Part shown: positions 37,301 to 49,209 of the stretch, piece by piece
Numbering within the stretch: position 1 is the first letter of the stretch
Layout of the letters: the number at the start of each line of letters is the position of its first letter
From: Epichloe hybrida
Taxonomy: Eukaryota > Ascomycota > Sordariomycetes > Hypocreales > Clavicipitaceae
Reading direction: 5' to 3'
Length of the DNA stretch: 64,000 nt
NCBI GenBank assembly: GCA_019022495.1
Contig: JAFEKR010000013.1
Location: forward strand, 1,302,001-1,366,000
The notes under the pieces: generated by a model
Database searches by the model: none
What the model was told of the DNA's origin: nothing
Seen by the model: only the letters and a program-made list of their open reading frames with translations
Position numbers and translations under genes: made by a program

Positions 37301-39040
37301 GGAATAGCTATGCTATATAAAAAGTCATAACTTGTGATTCAAGGGATGAATAATAAAGGGAAGGAATTTATCCTAACCTAATCCCTAACGATCTAAAGAT
37401 TAAGCTAATGATTAATTATTGCGATTGCACTATTGCTTAGATCTAGAGGAATTATCCTATGGATTCGAGACATTACATAAGCTTACGTGTAATCGAAAAC
37501 ACAGCTCACAAGATTAATTATCACCATGTTACCTAAGCAGATAGCACATCTATTCCCTAAAGGAACTATTATAGAAGTTATTAAGCCTTTGTATAGAATT
37601 ATAGAAGCTAGAACCTACTAGTTCGTAACCTACTTCCGTTACTATAAAGAGATGCTTAAGATAATAACTTCGTCCTATAACCTATACTTACTAATTATAG
37701 AAGAGAATAATAATAACCTCTTTAGAGTAGTTAGCATATAGACCGATAATACGCTAGGCCTTAGTGACTAGGATTTCTATAACCTTAAAGAGAAGGAACT
37801 GTAAAAGGCAAATTTCTTAGTAAAGCTAAAGCAGAAGCTATTAGCTAAGAATCCCCTTATCTTTAATAGTTATATCCTTACCTAGAATAATAATAACTTA
37901 ATAAAGCTTTATTAAAAAGGCTAGAGTAAGAAGATTAGGCAGATTAACCTGCAATCGCTAGCTGTAAAACAAGATTACGTTAAATAATAAGCACGAGGAA
38001 GTTATATTATAACTATCTATTAACCTGAAGCCCTTTATAACCTCTTAATCATAGCATAACATTAAGATCTAACTCCTAATGATATAACTTAATTAAACAA
38101 GCGACTCGACTAGTAGATCTAACATTAAGACCAAGGCCTATATTACATCCCTCTAGACCTTGAGAATGCGAAGTTATTCGTGTTTGTAAATAAATCCCTT
38201 ACTAATAATAAAGATTTAAGTTCCTAGATAGGATACGTAATTATAATTAGTAATAAAGAGGCGAAAGATAACATATTTACCTTAAAAGGCAATATTATTA
38301 CGTATAGCTTAACGAAGAGCAAGCGTATAACCTGTAGCGCCCTTGCTTCTAAACTATACTTAATAGTATAAGGTGCTAATATAGCTTATGTAATTACCAC
38401 GACCCTTAATATAATCACAGACTAATTAAAGATTAATTACATCCCTATAATTATTTATATAGACTCTTTTTTGTTATATAAGTGTCTTGTAAAGCTAGGT
38501 TCTACGAAGGAGAAATACCTTATAATTAACATTATGGCACTTTAGTAATTATACAAGCGACAAGAGATTTACAAAGTATAATAGATTAACAGTAATAACA
38601 ACCTTACTAATGTAATAACGAAGGCATCTCTGAATAAGAGCCTCGAGACCTTTATTAACTTAAACAAAGCTGTAATTCAAGTTAAAGGCTAGGTAAAGAG
38701 ACTAGAGACTAGATAAGATTAACAAGAACCCGATCTAACCATGCCTAAGCCAATAAGAAGCCCTTATTTTAATTCCCCGTATCCACTTATATTCATTTTA
38801 AATAATTCTGATTTTTATTACGTTTTTCGAGCTTTTGGAGCTCCTAATCAAGCCCGCTTCCTAATCCGCGAATTAAGCGATTTTTTCTTGCATTTCATTA
38901 TTAACTAATAGGGAGTCTAAATTCAACATCAGACCCACTTATCCTTACATAGGCTTATTTTATTTATATACCTACTAATTCCCTCTTTTAGTACTAGATC
39001 TATCCTGCCTTACTTTCTTCCTAAAAAGAGAAGTTACTAG

Positions 39041-39272
39041 TGTTATAATAACTAGGTTAACATTAGGTTAACCACTAGGAAAGTGGAGCACGTGTGGCAG
39101 CTCCGCACTGTGATTAGCCGCACTTGTACGCGAGGCACACACGTAACTCGCGTCCCCCTTTTTCTTGTGGCTACATAACGCTATAGATAGCTTTAATCCT
39201 TAGACCTTATTATATCATTAAACCTAACCATACGTTGCACTAGTGCATACCAATCCCTTGGTGTAACCAACA
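39041..39272 (+). repeat. Copia D 3' LTR
   Basis: 232 bp, TGTTATAATAACTAGG to GTGTAACCAACA. The inner start is mutated (GTTAACATTAGGTTAACC for GTCAACATCGGGTTGACC) and the outer end is clean. Confidence 0.9.
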
Positions 39273-42200
39273 ATAACCCCTTTAGAGAAAAGATTCTAGG
39301 TATTCCTTACCTTCTATAAAGAGTAAGATAATAATAAGCCTAATAAAAGCTTAGATTAGAATTAGGAATTATATCTTTTAGCTTATATAGAAGCTAAAGA
39401 TAATAATAATAATATAGAGGAGTTACTATTAATAGTATACCTAAGTATTATATAATTCTTTTACTTTAGATTATAAACTAACTATAATACCACTAATATT
39501 AATATCCTTATAACCCTAAATAATTAAGCCTTCTAACATATATTCCTTAGGTAGGAGCTTTATAAGCTATAAGAGTATAATAAAGGCTTAATTTACTATA
39601 TCTTTAAAGAACACTATTTTAAAGAGGTTTTTAAAGGGATTATACCTAATACTAGCGCTATAGGAAAGTTAACTATAGGAGAGGTATAAGTAAAGGCTTT
39701 ATTAAGATTAATATCTTTATTAAAAGTAACCCCTTATAAACCCTAAATTATAATATTTAGTACTAGATTAGTAGTTATAAGAGAAATCCTTTATATACCT
39801 ATAGAACTTAAAGAGCTTAAATTTTATATCCTTAATATAGCTACTCTTTTTCTCTTCTTAATTACTAATATAAATAAGATATAAGTTAAGATTAATAACC
39901 TTACTAATATACTTATCTAAGGTAATAAGACTATACTTATTATATAATAATAAGGCTATCCTTAGTAGTTACTAGAGGTAAAAGAAATAGTTACCTTTTA
40001 CCTTTTAGAAGGAGATATCTATTAATTATATTATTAACTTAGTTACCCTTTTATTTAATAACTTATAAAGATCCTTTACTAAGCTAGTTATAAAGTTAAA
40101 CACTAGGTAATTAAGGAATTAACTAAAGTCTACTACTATTACTAAATATATAGAAAGGCCCCTAGTTAATTTAAGTTTATAATTAAAAATAACCATAAAT
40201 TTAACTATAAGATTATTATTAATATTATATAAATTAATAGCTAATTAGTGCTTTATATTATTAATTTAGTAATATTATTCTAGGTAGCCTAATTCCTTAA
40301 TCTAAGGAAGTAAAAAGCTTAAGATATCTAGGACACTATTTATAAATATTAAATTAATACTTATCTTAGACCTCTAGAATAAATTATATATAACGCTAGT
40401 AATAACTTTGCTTTTACTAAGTTTAAGCACTATGCTTAACTAATATTAATTAAGACTAATAAAATACTAATTAAAGCTTATAATAGCATTAGAAAGGTTA
40501 AGAGATTTACAAACCTTTACGCTAAGCTTATAATATTATTATAGACTTAATTAGGATAGAACTTACACTAGAGTAATCTCTTTAAATAGCTATTAAAGTA
40601 ATTAATAACTTTATAGGCTTAAATAGTATTATCCTAACCCTACTAGTCTTTAAAGGCTACTTATAAATAATAGATAAGTTATTACTAAGTATCTTTATTA
40701 TTTAATATACTAAAGTAATTTATAAAGCTACTAATAAAGTCTACTACTATTTAGCTTTATAGTAAGTTTATAATACCCTTAAAGTCTAGAATAGCCCTAA
40801 TATAGCGCCTATATATTAGCTACCCCTATAGGCTAATATATATATATAAAGAGAGAAGGGTAGCTAGTATAGCCCTTATAAGCTACTTACTACTAATAAA
40901 GAGACCTATATAGTTAATATACCCTATAGCCTAATAAAGTTCTGCTTTATAGTAGTAAAGCCTTACTATAAAGACTTATATATTATAAAGGGACTAGAGT
41001 AGTAGGAGATAGAGCTTAATAATATAAAGGAAAAAGTAACTATATAACTAACTACTATTATTAAAAAAGATTCTCTAATAGAAGAAAGTAAAAAGCTATA
41101 GGTACTAGCTAAGAGAAAATAAGGGAGACTAAAAAAGGCCCTTATAGTCTAATTTATAAGTATAGAAAAGTCTAAAGAAAAGGCTTATAAAGCCTAGAAG
41201 GCCTTAAAGGGAAGCTATTAAGTTAAGGACTTACTATCTTACCCTAAAGGAATAAAAGTAAGAAAAAGAAAACCTTATAGCCTTAAGAAAAATATTAGCC
41301 TAATTTAGCTTTATATACTTATAAATAAAGATTAGGAGAAGGCCTTTATTTAAGAAGCTATAGCTAGAGGGATACTAAATATAGTATTCCTTATAGTAAA
41401 GGAAGAGGCTACCTAGAACCTTACTCTTTAACTTTACTAAGAAAGGAAGATTATAACCCTAGGAAAACCCTTTAAGTAATTTAATTAAGCTAAGATTAAT
41501 GCTTTATAAGCTTATAATATATTTAAATTTATTAAGTATAACCTAGTAAAGTATAGAGGTTATAGAATCTTTAATTCTTATATAATTAAAGAGATTAAAG
41601 GTAAAGGAATGGACTTACTATATAAGAAATCCTACCTTATTATATAAGGCTATAATAGTAAAGAAGAGGCATTTACCTTTGGATTTATGATATTACATAA
41701 GCTTACACTTAATTACATATAGTGCTAATAAGGCTAATTATTATAAGATTACTAAAGTAAATTACATATCTCTTTCTAGAAGGGACTATAATTAAATTAA
41801 TTAGACCTCTTTATAGGATTATAAAGGCTAGACCTTACTAGTAAGTAATGTACTTCTATTACCATAGGGATAACCTTAATATAATAACCTTAACCTATAA
41901 TCCTTACTTATTAATTATAGCCCTAAATAATAAGAATTTATTTAGTATTATTAGAATATAAACTAATAATATATTAGGCCTAAGCAATAATAACTTCTTC
42001 TAAAAAGAAGAGAAAGAGCTCTAGAAGGCTAATTTCATAGCTAAAGAAAAGTAATAATTCACTACTAAGAATCCCCTTATCTTTAATAGTTATATCTTAA
42101 CCTAGAATACTAATAACTCGCTAATATTAACCTAGAAAGGCTAGAGTTAGAAAATTAAGGAAGTTAATCCTTAATCCCTAATAGTAAAGTAAGACTATAT

Positions 42201-43110
42201 AGAATAATAAGCCTAAGGAAGCTATATTATAACTATATATTAACTAGAGGCTTCCTATAACTTATTAATTATAGCTTAATACTAAGAACCCTTTAAGGAA
42301 AATATTATATACCTTAATAAATACCTTAAGTAGTAGATTAGGAATTAATAATATAGACTATAATATATTCCTTTAGTTCTTAAGGAGGCAAAGCTCTTTG
42401 TGTTTATAGATGGATTACTTGCTAATAATAAGGATTTAAGCTTATAGATTAGATATATGATTATAATTAGTAATAAGATAATATAAGATAATAATACCTT
42501 TATTATAAAAGGTAGTATTATTACGTATAGCTTAACAAAGAGCAAGAGAGTTACTTATAGCATGCTTACCTCTAAGTTATATAGCATAGTTTAGGGCGCA
42601 GATATTACTTACATAATTTCTATAACTTTATATTAGATCATAGATCAATTAAAGATACCTTAAATTCCTATAATTCTTTATACTAATTCCTTTTTATTAT
42701 ATAAATATCTTATAAAGCTAGGAACTATAAAGGAGAAGAGACTAATAATTAATATTATAGCTCTTTATTAATTATATAAGAGGCACGAGATCTACGAAGT
42801 TAGGTGGATTAATAGTAATAATAATCCGGCGGATATAATAATAAAAGCATTACTAAATTTATTACTTTCCTCTTTAATTAATTTAAACGAATTAATAATT
42901 CGTATTAAAGAATAAGTAAAGAGACTTATAATATTAGGAGATAGGAGCTTAGGCAAGGACTAATAAATCAATTTAATTAACTAATGCCACAATAGCTAAT
43001 TAAAGTAGCGGATTCCTATTAAGGGATTTACTTATATATACTTTTCTTTAATTTGCTTTTTATTATGTTTTTAAGCTCTTTAGCTATAAAGGAAAAAGAG
43101 AGACTACTAG
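39273..43110 (+). pseudogene. Copia C pol remnant (integrase, RT, RNase H)
   Basis: Continues C after D. Integrase lies near 40130-40560 (YYYQIYRKAPSQFKFIIKN-like). RT lies near 41480-42250. RNase H lies near 42385-42900, with AKLFVFIDGLLANNKDLS-like text and KSKRVTYSMLTSKLYSIV. It is densely interrupted by TAA/TAG. Same clade as D. Confidence 0.75.
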
Positions 43111-43377
43111 TATTAATTCCTTTAGATTTTTATTAGTTTATTTATAACCAAAGACTAGACTAAATTATAGGTCTGGCGTAATATATGTAATGCGATTAGC
43201 TGCATTAATTCGCCACCCCCTCTTTTACCTTACATATAGGTTTTGCTTACTTTCCTAGCATCTAGACTTTCCCTCTCTTTTCCCTCTTTCCTTTCTAGCT
43301 AATTTAAATTAACTATTATTAACTTCAATCATACGGGATTACCCTTATACCTGCGCAGGACCTTGGTGTAACCAACA
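43111..43377 (+). repeat. Copia C 3' LTR
   Basis: 267 bp, TATTAATTCC (RIP-altered TGTTGATTCC) to GGTGTAACCAACA. The inner half is heavily mutated; the outer half is intact. Confidence 0.85.
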
Positions 43378-43720
43378 AATTAAATTAATGCTAATATTAA
43401 CTTAATAAAGAAAAATCTATATGATATTATAAGATCTTAATATACCCCACTTTTATTTTCCCCTAATATTACATTTGTAATGTTTGTAATGTAATGTAAT
43501 GTAATATGTAATAATTACACATTACATTACATTACATTACATTACATTACATTACATTACATTACATTACATTACATTACATTACATTACATTACATTAC
43601 ATTACACATTACATCCAAACCCCAAATATTACATTACATTACATTACATTACATTACATTACATTACATTACATTACATTACATTACATTACATTACATT
43701 ACATTACATTACATGCTCTG
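43378..43720. repeat. T1 right arm with long ATTAC array
   Basis: After about 80 bp of AT-rich DNA holding CCCCACTTTTATTTTCCCC, bases 43464-43712 are nearly pure ATTAC/CATTA pentamers, with an inverted switch near 43480-43510 (GTAATGTAATG to CATTACATTAC), closing with ATGCTCTG. Confidence 0.75.
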
Positions 43721-46487
43721 CTAAGGATACTAACCTAGTTAATTTTTAAGCCCTCTGAAGAAGCCTTTGATAGCCTTATAAATAGTTAGGCCTTCCTTAT
43801 TTAGTAATAAGATAACCCACTTATATCTAGTCTTTTGATTAACTAGAAATAAGCAAATTAACTGCTTATTATACGGCGTAGGGCTGATTTTTAGCGTATC
43901 CCCCTTTATTCAATTTAGAGCTCTAGGGGGGTTAGGGATAGCTAATTTCCTAGGTCTTCTAACTGCCTTAGATTAATCACAAGCAATACATCTAAAGTCC
44001 TTATCCTTAATTTTAGAAAAATTAGGGATTCCTTTAGTTATAAGGCTAGTTTTCTTTAGCAAAGGAAGACCTAGGTGCCCTAATTATATATACTATAGGC
44101 TAGCTAGTTCTAATAACTATTAATATTAAAGATCCTTAGGGTCTAAATTAGGATCTAGACTAGGGCCCTCTTTACTAGTCCCCTGCTAGGCCCCTTAAGA
44201 ACCACAGGCCTCTTAGAGAGGTATTAGGGACCCTTTTCCTCTACTAGGGCCCTCTAATACCCCTAAATCTATTTCCTTAGATTTATAAGGGACCTAACCT
44301 AGGGCTATAGGCAAAGAAGAAGGGACTAATTCCTCTAAATCATCCCGTATGATTTCTTTAATATCATTATTATTTTCGTTGATTTCGTCTAAATTAGAAG
44401 CCTAATCCAGCTTTTTAGAGGGGATTTAAACCTTTATTCGGTAGCTAATTGGATAGCTATGACCCTTAAAAGCAGCGTAGGTAAAAGGTTGGATATAATG
44501 CGAATTATTATAAGGCCCTTTAGATAACTTAGGCGTAGATTGGTTTTTAACATAAAAGAAAAAGCCATGTTTTTCTATATCTAAGGTTATCATATAAGAC
44601 CTATCTTTAAGATAAAGTAGGTTTTTTATAAGGTAACTACTAGATATATAGTGCGTAAGTCCACTAACTATATTAACATTAAGCTAAGGAAAATATAGCG
44701 TATCTTTAAGCACTAAGATCCTATATCTTGCTGGATTTTTCTAATATAAGACCTTAAAAATAGCACTACTGTAACCCTTAGCGTAAATAGGGCTACCACT
44801 AGTTATAATAGGGTTGGATTCCCCCTTTTTATAGGGGGTATAATCCCTAAAGACCTCCCTCGAATTAACTATATATATAGTCAAACCTATATTATATAAT
44901 AAGGCCTTTTTCATGTCTTTGCTATAATAATTAAAACCATTTAAGGTTTTAATTTCTTATTTTTCATTATCTAATTCACTAGAGCTAGAATTAGAGCTAC
45001 TATCACTAGAGCTCTTATTAGTTATAACTAGTCTTATAAAGGCTAGGCTTGTTATATAGTTTAAGAGCACCGTTAGAAAGGTTGTAATTTCCTAGCATAA
45101 AAGATCCCTCTGTAGAGGTCTCTTTATTATCCTTTTTATCTAATTTTTAACCTTTTTGCTTCTTTTTCTTCTTCTTATTAGAAGAAGAATTAGAATTAGA
45201 AGAGCCCTTATTTTCTTTAAAGCCTCCTTTTTTCTTCTAATCCTTAGGGGCTTTTTCTTTCTCTTTAGCACCCTTTTCCAGATTTTTAGCCCTATAATTC
45301 AGGGCTTTAGATACCATAGATGATTTATCCCTCTGTTTTACTAGAGGGTCTGCCATCAAAAATTAAAGATTTAGGGCTTCTAGGGGAGCCCCTATAGCCC
45401 TATTTATATATATGCTAAATCGTTACCTCTTAGCCCACTAAGGGAAGGTTAATTTTAGGGATTACAGATATTAATTAACCTAATCTATTAGAGTAATTAG
45501 GACCCTAGAAATTGATAATCTAGCTAGTAGATTATTAAAGACTATATTAAAGGACTCTAAAGTCCCCTTAAACTCTTAAAAATTTAAGTTATGAAATTCT
45601 AAGTATAGGGACCCCCTCTGGATTTCAACGCTATATGAATATTGCCTTATAAGTAAATTATAGGCTTCTTTAGGTGATTTTTGCTAAGTTATAGCGGCTT
45701 AGGGTCCTTCCATATAACTATCCCTTAGTAATATAAGGATAATAGCTTAATCTAGATCCCCTAGCTCCCTAGAACTCTCTGGATTATCTAGAAAATTAGG
45801 CATGCCTAAAGCTCTAAATTAGATAGTTAGGACTTGTTTCTATTATTTAAAATTTTCAGCTTGTTTAAGCCTAGTAGTCTCTAGGAAGCTATAAACCCTC
45901 TTATTAAATTCCTTAATAATTAAATTATTAAAGGTTACTTATATAGAGCTAGATTTAGCTTGTTGTTCTTGAGTAAGCAGCTAATCTTGCTACTAACTAG
46001 CGGGTTTATCAGATTTCACACCCTTTATATAACTATTTATAGTTATAGATAGGCTTTCTAGCTTCTCTAACAACTAATCTATAGTTGCTTATTGCTTAAT
46101 AGCCTGCTCTTTTAGCTAGTTATTAAGAACCTCTTACGCACTAGGGTTAGGGATTATAGGTCCCTTTCCCTTTCCTTTAGTATCTATTTTCCTTTTTTAT
46201 AGAAGGGAAAAGCTTCTATCTCGCGGGTCCTTCCTTTTTTATAGAAGGGAAGTCTTCTGTTTTTATAAATAATTCCTTTTTATAGAAGGGAAAAAGCTTC
46301 TATCTCACGGATCCTTCCTTTTTTATAGAAGGGAAGTCTTCTATAGCTATAATTAATTCCTTTTTATAGAAGGGAAAAACTTCTATCTCGCAGGTCCTTC
46401 CTTTTTTATAGAAGGGAAGTCTTCTATATTTATAAATAAAGTAATCTAAAAGGAATCTATAGTGATAGAGCTAGGCTTATAACCTAT
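43721..46487 (-). pseudogene. Copia A1 integrase, protease, gag and leader (right half)
   Basis: Continues A1 from 3504 and is collinear with A2 23359-26111. Integrase lies at 43740-44400, the protease region at 44760-44900, and gag at 44950-46190 (Lys-rich segment near 45150-45250). Leader hairpin repeats are at 46195-46470. It is more decayed than A2: even gag is broken by many stops. Confidence 0.85.
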
Positions 46488-47287
46488 TGAAATATAGGGA
46501 GCTAGTTGCTAGCTAGCAATAGCTATATAGGTGTAAGCTCTATAGTTAGGGACTAATAGGGCTATAATATTAAATTAATCAACGTAACGTAACAGAAGGT
46601 TATAGTAGTTATTAACTAATAGAATTTAATCTAGATTACTTTTATAATATCTTATACAGTAATAGAATTGATTTTAGATACATTATACAAGTAATGCAGC
46701 TGTTATTAGTTAAGAGGACTAGCTATCTAGCTAGTTAAAAAGATCTGCTTCCTCTTATAGACTTACTAACTATATTAGTGAATCTAGGCTGCTAATGGGG
46801 TCTTACAGGCTACTTTTGATTTTCCGTAAAATTCATTTGTATATAAAAATCAAAAAATCAACTTACTACTATACTAGCTAGCAACCTATATACACTAACT
46901 TTTAGTCTAAAAAACAACCTTATATAAAGAGAAAGCCTTATCTTCTAGCTTTAATTTACTATATATAAAACTTTTATATAACCTCTAGTTAAAGAGAAAA
47001 TCGCTATTAAAGATAGCTATAGGGTAAGTTATATGTAAGGTAACTTGCTTACGTTACCCTAGCTTACGTTACCTAAGCTTACCTAATTACTAGTGGCGTG
47101 GTTATAGCTATACTTATTACCACAATGTAATTGACTAATTAGTTATCTATATAGTTAGACGTAGCTATTAATAGCTACTTTCGCGACCGTTAACAGCTGC
47201 AGTGCAGCTGTTAGACTTGCAAAGCAAGCTAGTAATAAGAAGGTTCTTTAACTAGAAAAGGGCTAAAAATAGGTCTTTTTTTTAACA
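46488..47287 (-). repeat. Copia A1 5' LTR
   Basis: About 800 bp, TGAAATATAGGGAGCTAG to TTTTTTTAACA, an A-type LTR with many transitions. It marks the right border of the oldest Copia in the window. Its left partner is truncated, so a target duplication cannot be tested. Confidence 0.88.
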
Positions 47288-47832
47288 ATTACAAAAAATA
47301 CTTTCCTTAAGATATGGAAAGTAATTATAATTTTTATAAACCTTATTTATTTACAATGTTATTAGACCCTAGGCTAAATCTAGCTATAATTAAAAAGAAG
47401 TTAATGCTTAACTAACAAACTATTAAATTACTTCTTTTAGATTTATAAAAAGAATATAAAGAGTAAGTATTATATTATAACCTTAGATCTTTGGTTACTA
47501 ATATCCCTTTTAGAATATATATACTTTACAAAGAAAAACAAACTTCTATCTCTAAATTAAATGATTTAAAGATTAATAGTCCTTCTAATTTAGATGATTT
47601 ACAAGGGCCACAACCAACACAAAATGGTCAATTTTCAGTAGAAATTGGTGGTTTTAATCCTTTACCTAAAACCTTTAATAATCTTAGGCCTAAGCCTAGT
47701 ATTAAGCTTTATAAAGGATTATTTATAAATGAAAGGGATAAGGCTATACAAAAGACTAGAAAAAACGAAATTTCTAGCTATACAACGCTTAATTTAATGG
47801 ATAATAAGGTAAGTTTTTTCATTTATTTATAA
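47288..47832 (+). pseudogene. Unrecognised protein remnant, possibly a hAT transposase fragment
   Basis: An open frame of 113 codons at 47491-47832 (MVTNIPFRIYILYKEKQTS..) continues upstream through only three stops (positions that would be Q) to YLFTMLLDPRLNLAIIKKKL at about 47345. MLLDPRLxL followed by a KEYKE helix resembles the conserved LDPRxK block of hAT transposases, but the downstream part (GGFNPLPKTFNNLRPKPS) is not recognised. It sits directly outside the A1 LTR. It is less decayed than the Copia DNA. The identity is a guess. Confidence 0.3.
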
Positions 47833-48845
47833 ACCTAGTACTACTTTTAGATTATTACCCTAAAGCTTTACTTCCTTCTAATTTAATAGAATTATTAAGG
47901 AATCCTTTAGATTTAGCCTTAGAGATATAGTTCCTAACTTAAGTCTAAATAATATATATAGTTTACAAATCTATTTAATTCTAGTAAATAAGTAGCTCCT
48001 AAGATATTAGCTATTCTTATCTCCTTATAATTCTATTATTAAATTTATAGTATATAAGTTTATATAAGTCCTTTTAGTTACTAATCCTAATAAGCTTTTA
48101 TTTTTAATATTTAAAATCCGGATTTATATTATTAAAAGTCTAGAACTAGTAAACAAGGTATAATTTGCTTTTAGTAACTAGGAAAGTATTAAAAGTGTTT
48201 AGTTCTCTATATTAACGCTATAAATAGTTAGTTTTAAATATATAGGTATAGTATTTAGGTTACTAGAGATATATAATAAAAGAATCTCTAATTACTACTA
48301 CTTATTATATGCTAGCTTTACATATTATTAGGTTAAATCCGCTAGAGGGGCTAACGGATTTATAGGATTATAAATCATACTAAGTTTACTTATAAAAGCT
48401 ACTATTAGGGGTAGGTTATGATGTTAGAAGTAAGTTAATTCTTCTATCTAAGATGCTGAATTTGTTCTTATCCTTGTTGCTAGTGGCTAAGCTCATTTCG
48501 CCACGTAACATAAATAAGCTAATACTAAATATACTACTAATTTTACTTATATAAAGCGCTATATTACACTTTCGCGTGCTTACGCGGTTACTAACCTTGT
48601 AGCAAGGGGGCAGCGGGGGCCCTACGGATCCACAAGGCTTTTGACGCCTAAGGAGATACTTCTTATTCTAAGATCGCACATTCATTTAAGGTGCAGTTCA
48701 GCTTCCCTGATACGTTCCTACGCGCATGGCGCGTACGATCAGTCATATTACCCGCTGCCGGGCAACAGATTTCTGGTGACGGAACAAGTCCACTTCGCCC
48801 TCTCCAATCGGGCTCGCCCGCAGTAGTACACACTTGTAGCAGCTA
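47833..48845. other. Transition from AT-rich to GC-balanced DNA, no gene recognised
   Basis: AT-rich decayed DNA continues to about 48550. GC content then jumps (GCAAGGGGGCAGCGGGGGCC at 48603). A 61-codon ORF at 48641-48826 has no recognisable motif and no support. This is the border between the repeat block and the gene block. Confidence 0.5.
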
Positions 48846-49209
48846 AGTTAGGACACTAGCGTGTGAGCTACCTGACTAGGCAATGAGCTACCCTAATTAG
48901 GCATAGTGTAGTGGGTCCTTATCTAAATCCTTATAGCTACTAATTAGCGAAAAGTCTTACATAATCCAAGATAGTATATTATCTTTAAGGCGTAATTAGC
49001 TAAAATTTATCTAAGAAAGCAGGCTACACTAGGCCTTCTTTCTAGCAAATTAGTGCCTAATAAAGCTAGTAATCCTAGAACCCTTAGCCTGAATCTAACG
49101 AATTAGAGCCCACCTCCCTAATAATAGGCCCACCCGCCACGCCCTACGCTATACCTAATTAGGGTGGCTCATCGCCTAGTCAGGTGGCTCACACGCTGGT
49201 GTCCTGACT
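48846..49209. mobile_element. 364-bp MITE with ~66-bp inverted ends and TA duplication
   Basis: The left end AGTTAGGACACTAGCGTGTG (48846-48914) and the reverse complement of 49141-49209 (AGTCAGGACACCAGCGTGTG..) match over about 66 bp. Nearly all mismatches are C/T transitions, T mostly in the left copy. The element is flanked by TA (48844-48845 and 49210-49211), as for Tc1/mariner elements. No ORF lies within it. It stands at the edge of the gene block, about 1 kb from the permease start. Confidence 0.85.

Larger units (their letters stand above)
31003..39040 (+). pseudogene. Copia D gag-pol remnant (interrupted by T2)
   Basis: Gag runs about 31440-32106 and, after T2, 34350-35150, with a zinc-knuckle-like KCYIYNKNGC near 35005-35040. 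Integrase is near 35930-36560: ICYYYQINGKALGRFKFIIK, then FNYEIIVNIV and INSITLFQVTQFL. RT is near 37200-38050: RDITQAYV, then an active-site region IQTDNTLGL (Asn where the second Asp is expected). RNase H is near 38150-38700: AKLFVFVNKSLTNNKDLSS, then KSKRITCSALASKLY. All parts hold RIP stops. Order and motifs are those of fungal Copia polyproteins with an integrase core, RVT_2 and RNase HI. Confidence 0.85.
30748..39272 (+). mobile_element. Copia D, LTR retrotransposon split by T2
   Basis: Two 232-bp LTRs (30748-30979 and 39041-39272), a polypurine tract AAAAAGAGAAGTTACTAG before the 3' LTR, and an imperfect target duplication ATACC/ATAAC (30743-30747, 39273-39277). Without the 2.24-kb T2 insert D is about 6.3 kb. 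The coding order is gag with zinc knuckle, integrase, RT, RNase H. It sits in C. Confidence 0.88.
11777..43377 (+). mobile_element. Copia C, LTR retrotransposon split by B2 and D
   Basis: The 5' LTR is 11777-12036 and the 3' LTR 43111-43377; both contain CTAGCATCTAGACTTTCCCT. Gag begins after the 5' LTR, pol ends with RNase H before the 3' LTR, and a polypurine tract GGAAAAAGAGAGACTACTAG precedes the 3' LTR. B2 interrupts it at 13922 and D at 30747. Without insertions C would be about 6.7 kb. The immediate flanks (AGAAC left, AATTA right) are not a duplication, so one side may be altered. Confidence 0.8.
3505..43720. mobile_element. T1, hAT-like terminal-inverted-repeat element swollen by nested retrotransposons
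   Basis: The left end is CAGAGCATCACATTACATTAC and the right end is a run of ATTAC units closing with ATGCTCTG, so the outermost 8 bp are perfect inverted repeats. The host Copia sequence CTAAGGAT is duplicated at 3497-3504 and 43721-43728. Comparison with the uninterrupted A2 copy near 23358-23366 (CCTAGGAT) proves the insertion. An 8-bp duplication with a CAG-type end is typical of hAT transposons. T1's own DNA is about 794 bp on the left and about 340 bp on the right; everything between is later insertions. No transposase is visible, so T1 was probably non-autonomous. Confidence 0.75.

Noticed and set aside
3505..43720. A 40-kb unit with inverted ends and target duplication, tempting as a giant cargo element (Starship-like)
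   Set aside because: There is no tyrosine recombinase (DUF3435) or cargo gene. The interior is fully explained by later Copia, T2 and retroposon insertions with their own boundaries.
48641..48826. Small gene at the compartment border
   Set aside because: 61 codons, no motif, no start context or splice support.
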